This document shows positions 8,862 to 19,288 of a stretch of DNA of 64,000 nt, one piece after another (the first letter of the stretch is position 1; every line of letters begins with the position of its first letter). The translations under genes and the position numbers were made by a program. This DNA is from Sipunculus nudus (Eukaryota; Annelida; Sipuncula; Golfingiida; Sipunculidae), in NCBI GenBank assembly GCA_026874595.1, contig CM049309.1, positions 4,934,076 to 4,998,075 of the forward strand, read 5' to 3'. The notes under the pieces were generated by a model, which searched no databases, had not been told where the DNA came from, and worked only from the letters and a program-made list of their open reading frames with translations.

Positions 8862-11800
8862 CTGAAAAAAATCATACTCAGCATTAAAACACAAACAAGA
8901 GAATGCCTGACAGCTGGCTCTATTATAGTTTCCCTTATAGTATAGAGCATAAGGCTATGGCTACAGGTTTTACAGCAGAAACAGGGATTTATTTTTTGTT
9001 GTAAGGCAGTCATGAATAAAGGCAGTTAGCTGACATCAGGCACATCACCAAGCTTGGTCTCCTGGCGGGCTCCCTGCCTTAAATTATGCCTTTTATTGAC
9101 CTGGTGTTGTTTATGTATTCATATTTTAAAGCACAATGAGCTACATTAACTGCAGCCAAAATATACACATGAAGATAAAAACCGCTTCTTGGTACCTCAC
9201 AGGCAGTGGGTTGTGGTATGATGGATAAGGTGAGGGGCTGATGACTAAGAGGTTGTGGGTTTGAATCCTGATCAGATCCCCACCATGCCAAGATCCTAGG
9301 GCAAGGTCCCAACTACAACTGTGCCTCTGTCTACCCAGCAGCAGAAATGGGTACGGTAAATAACCTGCGATGGACCAGCGTCCCATCCAGGTAGAGTTTG
9401 AACCACAATAAGCTTTGGCCTGATGAGCCACTAGGCTCTGGCATAAAAACCAAACATAATTTACCTTTATACCTTGCATGCAGTTTTAACAACTGTCAAG
9501 GCTGTTTAATTCTACAACTTTAGGGTCAACTTGAACAGGGTCTCATTATGAGACTCTCATATTTTATGACCTGCTTATTAATTGTGTGTGCCATAGCACT
9601 AGATAAACATGACAGTTAATGCTGAAGGCTTGAGCCAGGGTTTGAATCAAAAACTGAATAGCTGAAGTAGGAGGATTCTTGACAATTCTTGTAAGCAACT
9701 AGTCCAGAACTAAATGCAGACAGGCTTCACAACCACCCTGCCCCCACATCATCCGGCATGAAAGTGACACATCTGGTTCTATACCAGAGCTGTCAAATCA
9801 GACCTGAAAGCTTTCCATCTAAATGCTCAAATAACAGTACCACAAACAGTAAATGTTACATCAGAATTATGAAATGTAACATGACATATCTTCTGGCAGC
9901 AATACCATGCTTGTCCCTTGACAGAACATTAAATACCCACTAAAATTTACATGAAAGTGAAGCTTACATTGCAGCTTAATACTTTAAACTGTTCATGCAC
10001 AATTCTGGGGTTTAATTGGATGCTTTTTTGAGGGACAAGCATGATATCTCAGTGAGAATTATAAAATCTACCATTGGTGGGACTGAGATTTTAGTATTAC
10101 ACTTAGACAAACCTTCCAGTCTGATTTGAAGACATGGTTCCCTGTTATATCAACTTCCAGCTGATGGCTGAAATATATCATTTACTGAGTGATTTAACAA
10201 CCAAACTCATATTTAAACTGTCCACAGGATTGTTTTGTGGTACAATTATAAAACAGGTGCCAACTAGATTTACTCAATGGGTAGTTAATGTCAAGAAGGA
10301 CATCTATATGACGAAAAACAGTGACTTTATTATTTAAATATCACCATAATTACTAATAAATCTGCATTGCTGAACGGTTTGATTCTTGTATCAAATATGG
10401 ATCACCATTTATAGTATCAGCCTTCACATATATTAACTTTCTGGTAGGCATCTATTCTATAATTGCTCTGATTTCACATAATTTATTATCTGACATAAAA
10501 CAACTGATTACTCACTTTCTTTTTTCCTGCCCTAGGACTAGGTATAACAAAAAGGGGTTTATTTGCCATAAAGAATTGAATTAAAGGTTAAAAAAACCAT
10601 GTACATGGTCAGCAGATTGAATAGAATGTTACCATGTTGTCATCATGATATTAATTATTATGGAATGCTTCATGTGACAGGGGTCTGACTTTCAGTGTAA
10701 CATATTTAATCTGCTTTGTATGACAGTGGTCTGCCCTCCAGGGTAACGTTCTTAACCTGCGTTATGTAATGATAAGAGAACTTTCAGGTAGTCATAATGG
10801 CCAAGCTTTGAGGCCGCTTTACTGACCTATACCATGTGAGAATATAAAATATTATCTCGGGAATAGTTGCATATGTTTGTTTAAGCAACTTGGGTTGCTT
10901 ATATATGTGGATGTTAACTGGTTATGTGCACATAAATTGGACAGAATTTAGACCATTGCTTATCAACTCACTAACTTTTCTTTCTTTCCGAGAATCCATA
11001 CAAAAATTACATAGTATCACAAATGGGACCTTTGTTAGGCTATAATTACTCTGTTTGTTCCCAATCCTAGGCACAGTTGTAGCTCTGTTGTAAACACAGA
11101 GCCACAGGTCACTGCCTTAATTTATTAAGTGGACAGGAATGCATGCACTGTTAGACATTGGTGAGCCGGGATGACTGTTTCAGCCAGTGATGTGCAGTGC
11201 ACATGTAATATGTCAACACTGCTAAATTCCTGACCCACCCAGCTGAAATGGGACACATGCAACTGGCCGGCTGAAACAATCCAGGGCGCCTGCAGCAAGT
11301 GGTTGTGTGTAGCCAGTGGTCCAGTTACAAGGACACTCACAGCAGTGATAATGTAACGTGCACTGCACACCGCTGGCTGAAACAATTGCATTGGTTCACC
11401 ACACTCAAGATGAGATGCATGTACTTAACTTGCTGCAGTCTTGCAGCGCTGACATATATAGTAAACAATACAAGCGCTGCAGCCTCTGGCGGGGAGAGTC
11501 TATACTATCTAAGTTTGTACGGATCCGTACAGACCCTCAGACACATATATGCCTTGTGAAGCGTGAGGACACCAAACAAACCCCACATATTATAACTGTT
11601 ACAGATGCTTAGACTCCGCTGGGACCAAAAGTTTGCTTGGATGATCAGCATTAATAAAGTACGGGCACTTACTCTGGATGAAGTCAGATATTGCATCGTC
11701 TCCGTCTGGCCGATGGCGCTTTTCGGTTGGAATTACAACCAATAGGAATTTAGCATCATTGACAACAAGCGATGTATGATGGGAAGGATGCTTATGAAAA

Positions 11801-12938
11801 TATGGTCTATCCTAGTTCACAGCACTGGCATTCCTTGGAATAGCCCCCCCTGAATTCGTCTTTTGCATAGATTGCCCACCTAATTTGCATGGGATTTCTT
11901 TTCCGGCGGTGTCCAGTTGGCATGCAACATCTGAACCCCGGCAGTTCAAAGGATAAAAAAACATTTACAGGCGCACATAAAGGTGATATATTGATTTAAT
12001 TTGATACATAAAAAGTTTATTTCTATATATAAATACAAGATTGTTTCTTTATCGCACAACAAGCAGTGGTAATTCATGTTACAGGTCCTTGCATGAACGG
12101 CAGGGTGAACTCTCACCGCCAGACGGTCGGACTCCGTATCACAGATAAATGGAGTCCGTACGTGGCGGACTAGTACTTAACCTGGGTGTATCATCAGAAG
12201 ATGAATGCATTTCTGTCCACTAGATAAATGGAGGCAGGGCCCTGTGTTTACAACAGAGCCACAACTGGGTTTATTCCTAATCCCTATGTTCACTGTGTAG
12301 TGATTAACAAGTGTTAATAATCTATGATGCAAGACCCCTGTTGTATAAAGCAGGTCCCTTTTTCTGTGATCAAGTGCAGGTTCCCCATCACTTAAGTGCG
12401 CTAAGTTTGACTGGTCTTCTGGGGGGGGGGGTCGCTTGAAGGAGCCTTCTTCCTGCAACATCCCCCCCCCCCCATCACAGGAAGGACAGTCATACTATTG
12501 ACTATTTTTATAAATAAACTGACTTTTGGTGTTATGAATAAATTTTAAATTATATTGAAATATTAATTAATTATTAATGATTACCAGTGAAGGACGAAGC
12601 TTGCTGAAGAGCCAGTCCATCGGGGCACTGTAAGCCCGTCTGAACATGTTTCTGGGCTCGAGTTCAGGGATGTGACGGGGCTCGTTAGGTGATAACTGTT
12701 GGTCCATCACCCACTGTTTTCTCAGAGCTCTGTCAGCGTCAGTCATGCCCGATCCGGACAACCTCTGTCGCTCATACGGCATGGGTTCGATGGAAAATGG
12801 CGGCAGCTTGCTTCCTCTATAATCATTATGTCTGTGCATAAGCTGTTCACGTTTTAAACTCTGTTCAATGATCCGGTTATACTTTTTGATGGCTTCTTTA
12901 TCCAATTCCGAAATCGTTTTGCCCTGTCGGCCGGCCAT
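8760..12938 (-). CDS. NDUFB6: NDUFB6, mitochondrial complex I beta-subcomplex subunit (exons 1-2, 3' end unresolved)
   Basis: NDUFB6 is a small accessory subunit with one membrane span in the distal membrane arm of NADH:ubiquinone oxidoreductase, in the inner mitochondrial membrane. Exon 1 (12938-12585) starts at ATG in GGAAAAATGGCC and encodes 118 residues. The hallmark is LRKQWVMDQQLSPNEP followed by ...PRNMFRRAYSAPMDWLFSKL, which matches my memory of the RRRWLKDQELSPREP-type motif in vertebrate NDUFB6. It ends in phase 0 at a GTAATC donor. Exon 2 (8861-8760; acceptor TTTTTTCAG, donor GTGAGT) adds 34 residues including the single membrane helix, SRILMGVAAVYLTWYHLKYN. The final exon is not clear. 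A candidate starts at 8694 (NSWRDL) but runs into an AT microsatellite, and another is 8293-8400. Confidence 0.75.
9205..9460 (+). mobile_element. tRNA-derived SINE
   Basis: The 5' part resembles a tRNA-type polymerase III promoter. An A-box-like TGGTATGATGG (about 9216) is followed about 50 bp later by a B-box-like GGGTTTGAATCC (about 9257), and the block ends in CCCCACCA. The following body includes CTGCGATGGACCAGCGTCCC and CCTGATGAGCCACTAGGCTC, which I recognise as the kind of conserved SINE body found in molluscs and other animals. The flanking duplication was not identified. Confidence 0.65.
11139..11423. repeat. inverted-repeat element (possible MITE) in NDUFB6 intron 1
   Basis: The arm at 11139-11223 is matched, in reverse complement, by 11341-11423. 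The best-conserved block reads TGTTTCAGCCAG...TGTGCAGTGCAC...ATGTAAT on the left and the complement on the right. Arms are about 80-85 bp with scattered mismatches, separated by about 117 bp. The arms could form a long hairpin in RNA. Target duplications were not identified. Confidence 0.6.
11690..11770 (-). promoter_or_regulatory. promoter-like patch with inverted CCAAT and a possible short first exon
   Basis: On the minus strand, CTATTGGTTG (an inverted CCAAT box) is followed by a GC-rich segment and ATGCAATATCTGACTTC at 11696. A consensus donor, GAGTAAGT, follows shortly. This resembles a TATA-less promoter and a short first exon inside the NDUFB6 intron, but no downstream exon was found. 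Confidence 0.2.
12585..12938 (-). CDS. NDUFB6: NDUFB6 exon 1
   Basis: This exon holds 118 codons from MAGRQGKTISELDKEAIKKY to SKLRPSL, ending at G|GTAATC in phase 0. It covers the matrix-side N-terminal region with the conserved Arg/Trp-rich LRKQW...LSPNEP segment. The N-terminal extension before that motif is longer than in the vertebrate protein as I remember it. No clear mitochondrial presequence is seen, as expected for a subunit imported by internal signals. Confidence 0.8.
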
Positions 12939-13586
12939 TTTTCCGGCAAGGACACGACCTTGGTGGTGGTGACACCTGACGGTGGTGTACGGAAATATTA
13001 TTTCACAGGATTATAAATCCATGGAAATATGTATCATAACTAGATTGTTGCTTTATTATTTATTTATTCTTAGAACCAAGTGATTTGTTTGTCATTTAAT
13101 ATTTAGGTTCATTGGTTAATATTTATATTAATTTAGTATCAATTTTAGGCAGTAAGGTATAATGAATATTTAAATAAATAAATAATAAAAATAATAACAT
13201 TTGTCACAATAAACTGACTGTTGAAATGCTTTAAATAGTTATCGGTGTCCTATTAATAAAACGTTACATTGACCAATCGTCTATTGGTCCAGACCAGATC
13301 CCGATCGGGATTCAGTCCCGCCTTATCACTATCTTTAATTAATAACAAAGAGAATGACTTCCTGTCTAATCAATTCAAGGCTATAGGCCTACCCGTGCAT
13401 ACCAATGAATGATCAAGCTCATGACTGTATCTGTGTTCTAACTTCATATCTACACTGACAAGGCCCCCTCAATATTAAGATATTTATATTCATTTTTACA
13501 AAATTAAGTTATGAACTAAGCATGAACTCAAGTGGAACTTTAATTCCTTAATTTTATCCGGCATAATTAAGTATAAGCTTCATATA
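12939..13586. other. AT-rich 5' flank of NDUFB6
   Basis: The first 60 bp upstream of NDUFB6 are GC-richer and likely form its promoter. The rest is AT-rich with no gene seen. A small palindrome, GATCCCGATCGGGATT, lies near 13297-13312. Confidence 0.35.
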
Positions 13587-14060
13587 TAGATGCGGACCGG
13601 CCCGGGCCACCTCCTGGTGGTCCGATCAATCATATAAGCGGCCCGGTTCTGTTTGGTCCAGCTGCAGCTGTCCGGGTCCAGTATAGGTGGATCGGTTTAA
13701 TTTATCAAAAATTGATCAAAATTAAATTTAAATTGTTTATTTTGTGTTTATTCTATACATAAATTTTTCATTACATATATTTGTTCACATATTCAACAAA
13801 ACCGAATATCACATACACATCAGCAAATTGTACAATAAATGTAATATTATATTCTATACGTGAATCGCAAGATCTGAATTTGATATTTTTATAATAGTGG
13901 AATATTTTGTAATACTGTGTGGGGCATGGTGGTTAGAATATTATCAAATTGTGCAGGGTGGGGTGAACTGATTCAAAGGATTTGCTGGGAGGGAATGGAT
14001 ACGGATTGACATTAACTGATTAGTTATGTATAGTGGTTTAAGTGCGATTTGAAAAAGCAG
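13587..14060 (-). mobile_element. truncated hAT-type element, sister of 18122-19280 in opposite orientation
   Basis: It begins TAGATGCGGACCGG, matching the terminus TAGAGGTGCG...CCGG of the intact copy. It then follows the reverse complement of that copy through CTGGTGGT, the GTCCAGTATAGGTGGA block, ATTACATATATTTGTTCA, AACAAAACCGAATATCA and GTGGTTTAAGTGCGATTTGA. The match stops near 14060, so the other terminus is missing. It is non-coding. Confidence 0.75.
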
Positions 14061-14712
14061 GCCCAGTACCTTGCCACTATAGAGTAACACATGCAAAAAA
14101 TTCATAAATTAAAAAAAAAAAATGAGACCCATCGGATCAGGCTTGGGTCAAGTACAGGGGGTCAGTACTTGAGTACAAGTACAAGTACTTCAGAATTTGT
14201 CAAGTACAAGTACAAGTACAAGTACACAATTTTTCAATGTACTTGAGTACAAGTACAGGGGTCTGTACTTGAGTACAAGTACAAGTACTTTTAATTAAAA
14301 AAGCAATTGTTCTGAATATTAATTGATAAAACAATTACCTATATTATACACAGTGTTACGCAGTCAGATATCAGTACTGGTACACAAAAATGTGGGTTTA
14401 TGCTCAAATTGCTGAAAGTTTTTTTTTTTTGTTATTCTAGGTAATCCAGGGTGACAGTCTTGATGGCCTTTCAGTATTTATATACACTGTTACACAGTCG
14501 TATATCAGTACACAAGAAATGGTGCTTTGATGCCTATTCTGAATGACTATTCTGAATCTGCCAATTCTGTCACTTATTATATAGTGGCTTTAGAGTTTCT
14601 GTACTAGTCTGTCAGGTGTGTAAAACTCACAGCTGATCAGCTAAACAGTCCACCTGAGGGTTGTGTATAGTTCAGTTGTGACAACTCAATTCCAGATTTA
14701 CTCATTACCAAC

Positions 14713-15350
14713 TGGTGGGCCGATCGAGTTTTATCGAAAATCAGTCATTTTCCTGCCACTTTCAAGCGCTCGATTAACAAAGGCAACTATCGATTACATC
14801 ATAATCATGACTTTTTATCCCAGAATGCCTATTATCTTATAGGCTAAAATTATTCTTCCATTTTTTACAACAATTTGCGCTTCAAATAATAAGTCTTTGT
14901 TCCGTATGTAACTGAGTATAACAGGGTAGATGCAAGAACCGAGGACATAATATACCTCTGTGAACTGGCAGGAAGCTGCAGAATTAGCGGGGAGTTTTGT
15001 AACAAGATGTTCATTCACAGTATGGGCGGTATGGCAGGAAAATGCTCCATAAATTCTCTAGGTCTATGCAGCAAGTAGATGTCCTGGATAGTGGTTTAAT
15101 TCTTGTTTATCATAAATGATTAAAATGAAACTTTGAAAAGCCTATCTTACTGATAATAGGAAAATATATAAAAGGCAAAACTTTTTTCTTTAGGTAAAAT
15201 TACTAAGACATGCGGGCTGGGTTAAGAAAGTACAGTTTCACAGATAATTGCATATTTCTTTATATTTGCCTAAACCAATTACTAATCGATCATCGATCGG
15301 ATGCTTAAACTGATGATCGATTATGAAAAAGGAACTGACTCCCACCACTA
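14713..15350. mobile_element. possible nested hAT-like insertion
   Basis: The left edge is TGGTGGGCCGATCGAG and the right edge is CTGACTCCCACCACTA, with TTACCAAC before and ATACCAAC after (7 of 8 match). Both ends carry ATCGAT-rich blocks. The left terminus lacks the first bases present on the right, so the call is tentative. Confidence 0.4.
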
Positions 15351-15495
15351 ATACCAACCTGACCTTCTCAGTTACCACGGCTAATTAGCCTGGTGCATGA
15401 GCAGATGTAACCTGGGACAAACTTACTCGGCAGAACTATTAAGTGGGTAGTGTTTCCACAAGCTGTTCTTATTCTAAGGATAGACTATTACAGCT

Positions 15496-15595
15496 TTTTC
15501 TATGTAATAGTAATAGTAATAGTAACAGACTCAAAATTTGAGCTGTAATAGTAAAAGTAATAGTAACAGAAGGCAAAGTAATAGAGTAACACATA
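15496..15595. repeat. short TAATAG-type tandem stretch
   Basis: Two blocks of AATAGTAATAGTAA repeats flank a short unique segment inside the larger hAT element. No coding meaning is seen. Confidence 0.5.
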
Positions 15596-16147
15596 TTACT
15601 TTCTATTTAATACTTCCTGTGAGCCCCTTGATCATGAAGCATGCATATCAGCAAATAATGCTGAACAGACTCAGTTCTTGTCCAGTAATTGCCCAGGATG
15701 TGCCTATTGTGGAGGCAAGCATGGGCCAGCTGCCACATTGCTGGTGACCACTGGTGCTAATTACATAAGAGTACTGGACAGAGTAGGTCACAGCCAAATA
15801 AGTCACCTGGCACAATCTGACCTTTGATTAGTAAACCATGGATAAACAGAGGCATGTTTGATGTTAAATAGTGTAGGCTATTATTATTGTGACATGTACA
15901 TCTTGTCTCACATCCATCAATCCATATGCTCTGTATTCAAAATAATTTAAAAAGATACATGTACTTGACTAGTACTTGAAATGTACTTGATTTTTCAAGT
16001 ACATTTTAATCAAGTACAAGTACAGTACAAGTACTGTACTTGGTAAAAAGTAACAAGTACAAGTACAGGCCAAGTACTGAAAATTATGTACTTGAGTACA
16101 AGTACCAAGTACAAGTACATGTACTTGACCCCAAGCCTGCATCAGAT

Positions 16148-16438
16148 ATATATCGATGGACAAGCCAGGGTTTACATATGTTTTCTTCTCTTTTAAAATT
16201 AATTTAATTGCGTTTTTTACTTTATATATATATATATATGTTTTTAAATTGAAAATTCAATAGGAAAAAAGAATATAACTTTACAATAAAAAAAAACATC
16301 TGCATGGAGATATTTGTATGTATTTCCATGTGATACTATTTTTACATATATTACATACCCTTTGTCAAATGTGAGATATATCGCGTTTAAAAAAAATATT
16401 TAAAGATTAAAATCTTCAAAGTAAAATCTGAGACACTG

Positions 16439-16497
<59 letters not shown>

Positions 16498-16985
16498 ATA
16501 TATATATACGTAATCCAAAAGAAGATATTTTAAGAAATTCTAAATGTATAAACAATTTTTGCTAAAATTAATCTTAATATCGATTTTTAAGCTGAATTAA
16601 GCTAAGGTTGTTTGACGATCATAAGACCTTTAGTTTTAAACCCACATAAATCTAAATATATTTCATTTTTTTTTTGCATGCATCAAATTAACAAGAGGCA
16701 TTTTACATAGTGTATGACGTTTTTTTAAAGACTCGTAATACGGCAATTGTGCATTTTAGAGGTATTTCAAAAGGCTTATTTTACCATATATAAGGCATTA
16801 TTTTCATTATTGTATTATTGTATAATAAGGAGAAATGTACATTTATTTAAGATAAAACTTATAGAGTTTAATAACCAACATATTTCAATATTTTCAGTAA
16901 TGAGCAAAAAAAATAAAAATAAAAATAAAAAAAAAAATAAAAAACAAATAAACATGGCGACGTCCTCAATGTCATGCATCACGTC
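16148..16985. other. very AT-rich sequence with (TA)n microsatellites
   Basis: Contains (TA)n at about 16205-16222 and a long interrupted (TA)n at 16441-16508, plus an A-rich AAATAAAAAT tract at 16908-16945. No gene is visible. Confidence 0.6.
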
Positions 16986-17193
16986 ATGAGGGAAGATGAT
17001 AATTTTAAGCGATACATTCTACTTAGGAGACGCCATGACTCTAAAACAACAATGAGCAATGATTTCAGCCTACAGGTCAGGGAGGCCCGTCCGTCGCAAT
17101 CTTATTCAACTCATGCTGAAGGCTCGCAAGGAATTCAAGGAATCTTACATCTCCTTTGATAAATTAAAGGTTAATGGACAATTGATTAAATGA
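16986..17193 (+). pseudogene. remnant of a CR1/L2-type LINE ORF1 C-terminus
   Basis: Combining two frames gives FKRYILLRRRHDS ... FSLQVREA, then VRRNLIQLMLKARKEFKE followed by SYISFDKLKVNGQLIK and a stop at 17191-17193. The 'reLl..m.kAr..gk.ay...DKL.inG' pattern is typical of the ORF1 protein of CR1/L2-like retrotransposons. A frameshift lies near 17083. It is followed at a sensible distance by an endonuclease remnant on the same strand. Confidence 0.5.
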
Positions 17194-17509
17194 GACAATA
17201 CCAACAATAGTTTATTTTCTGTAGGTAAACATTCAGAGAACAATTAGGGACTGGACCAGGGTTAAACACACAATCTTTTTTGTACTTAGATACATTAAAT
17301 GAAATAAAAAATCATGTTCTATCTTCTATTTCAGATGCTGACCCAACTGATGTTCAACTATAACCCAGGCCGAAAATTTGATACTATACAAACCCACTAA
17401 TGTTAACACTGCACATGAAATTTATGATGCCGTACGAGCACAATTTCAACTACTAACCCTTGCACTGTGAATAATAATGATCATTATTATGATCATATAT
17501 ATATAACAT

Positions 17510-17945
17510 TTGAAACCATGGAATGCGGGTGGTTTAAAATCGAAGCAACATAATCAATTATTTTCTAGATTACTTACTAATAGTGACATAATTTGTATTG
17601 TGGAAACATGGGCAACTCATTCAGATGACTTTGTAGACCACTTGAAAGATATTTACTGTTTTGGTAAAGCCAGAAGTTGTATGATTAGGGGAGTGGTTTT
17701 GGTCGGTATAAGAAATCTTTTTGTAAATGTAAATAAGTATACAGTATAATTGCACTGGGACTGGAAGGTTCAGCTCTCAGCATGTCTAAAGATATTCTGC
17801 TGATAGGTGCTTCCATCCCCCACGCAGAGGAGTCACCTTTCTATAAAAATAAAGATGAGTGTAATGGGATATGTTATTGGAAAATATGTTATGATTAAAC
17901 TTTTGTCAAAATATGGAGATTTGTATATAATACTTGAAACCGTGC
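17510..17945 (+). pseudogene. remnant of a LINE AP-endonuclease domain (CR1/L2-like)
   Basis: The reading WNAGGLKSKQHNQLFSRLL ... SDIICIVETWATHSDDF matches the start of apurinic endonuclease domains of CR1/L2-like LINEs (N-x-x-G-L-x-x-K and the catalytic Glu in 'ETW'). In other frames the homology seems to go on (SKDILLIGASIPHAEESPFY). Several stops and shifts make it non-functional. The reverse transcriptase part is absent and the sequence is cut off before 17985. Confidence 0.55.
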
Positions 17946-17984
17946 ACACAAAAGCGTTCCTTCTGCATGGCCTTGCTAGTGAAG

Positions 17985-18113
17985 CTTGCTTTATTAGCGA
18001 AACGGTAGTGCGACTTATGTGCCACAGGTTAGGGGTTTGGATCCACATTCGGTCATCAGCATGACTTACTACAGTATATATTGAATGTGATCCACTAGAT
18101 TTTATTGGCCATA
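17985..18113 (+). mobile_element. possible tRNA-like SINE head
   Basis: ACGGTAGTGCG (A-box-like) and GGGGTTTGGATCC (B-box-like) are about 35 bp apart. The element is cut by the hAT insertion at 18122. No full tRNA cloverleaf can be drawn. Confidence 0.3.
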
Positions 18114-18121
18114 CTGATGCA

Positions 18122-19280
18122 TAGAGGTGCGGACCGGATAGCTTGGACCGGTCCGGTCCACAATTGTGGGCCGGACCGGACAACTAACACAAAATACCGG
18201 GCCGCTTATCCCTGGACCAGTACGCATTACATAATGTTTAAAGGTTTAAGCTTAATGCATGACTAAGAATTAAGTTTCAATCAACAAATCGTGTTATATG
18301 AACAAGGGGTAATTAACCTCCCAAAGAAAGACTCTTTAGCAACTTAAAATACATTTTAAGCAATGGCAGCTGCAATAGTACGTATATAGATATAAATTAT
18401 ATACGTGTTTTATTTTAGAGTTTATTTTTCTTTGAGTAACAGTTTCTTTTTATTTGTTTTAACTTATGATTGACGTGAGATGTTCAGCATTAGAATGAGT
18501 GTCCCCTGCTGTGTTATACAATGCTGATGCTTTTCCTTTGAGTCACTGTGTAACAGAGTATATTAAGACCATTATCTATATACATTACATATTTTAAATA
18601 AATAGGACTATATATACTCTGTGTATATTAAATCATAAACATTAGATTAATAAGTTTTCTATTTTCAAAGCGCGCTTAAACCACTACATAACTAATCAGC
18701 TAATGTCAATCTGTATCCATCCCCGCCCAGCTAATCCTTTGAATCATCTCGTCCCAACCTGCACATTAGATTGATAAGTTTTCTTTTCAAATCGCACTTA
18801 AACCACTACCTAACTAATCAGCTAATGTCAGCCCGCATCTACCCCCGCACAGCAAATTCTTTAAATCAGCTCGCCTCACCCTGCACAGTTTTGTTTATAT
18901 TCTCACCACCATGCCCAACACAGTAACACAAAATATTCCACTGTTGTAAAATTTTAACAAAGATTGTGATATTAATGTTTCATTAAATTTCAAACCCAGA
19001 TCTTGCTATTCAAGTATAGATTATAATATTACATTTATTGCACGTTTTGCTGACGTGTATGATATTCGGTTTTGTTAAAAATTTGAACAAATATATGTAA
19101 TGAAAATATTATGTAGAACAAACGCAAAATAAAAAAAAAATACATAAAAAAATGTTAATGATATTTTAATCAATGGATTGTACCGCTTGGACCGGTCCAC
19201 CTATACTTGACCGGACCGCCTACAGCTGGACCGGACCAGGACCGGACTGCCACCAGGGGGTGGTCCGGTTCGCACCTCTA
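18122..19280 (+). mobile_element. non-autonomous hAT element with perfect 8-bp target duplication
   Basis: The termini are TAGAGGTGCGGACCGG and, at the right, CCGGTTCGCACCTCTA. The flanks are identical 8-mers, CTGATGCA, at 18114-18121 and 19281-19288. The ends are rich in GGACCGG/CCGGTCC repeats. The interior has no coding frame but contains a direct duplication of about 125 bp (about 18645-18770 and 18771-18890, including TTAAACCACTAC and AACTAATCAGCTAATGTCA). The lack of mismatch in the target duplication suggests it is younger than its sister at 13587-14060. Confidence 0.92.
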
Positions 19281-19288
19281 CTGATGCA

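Larger units (their letters stand above)
8862..12584 (-). other. NDUFB6 intron 1
   Basis: A 3.7-kb intron bounded by a GTAATC donor (12584) and a CAG acceptor (8862). It contains a tRNA-derived SINE (9205-9460), an inverted-repeat element (11139-11423), a promoter-like patch (11690-11770) and facing G- and C-tracts (12421-12474). No conserved coding sequence was recognised inside; several short open frames look random. Confidence 0.65.
14138..16139. mobile_element. non-autonomous hAT element with AAGTAC iterons
   Basis: It begins CAGGCTTGGGTCAAGTAC and ends GTACTTGACCCCAAGCCTG, a good terminal inverted repeat of the CAG...CTG hAT type. The flanks are CATCGGAT (14130-14137) and CATCAGAT (16140-16147), an 8-bp target duplication with one mismatch. 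Inside each end lie about 140-180 bp of densely repeated AAGTAC/GTACTT on both strands (14150-14290, 15955-16130), presumably transposase-binding iterons. The 2.0-kb element carries no transposase; internal frames are short. A smaller element may be nested at about 14713-15350. Confidence 0.88.

Noticed and set aside
12120-12170. GGACTCCGTATC...GGAGTCCGT as a regulatory hairpin
   Set aside because: Short and imperfect with no associated feature; such small inverted repeats are frequent here.
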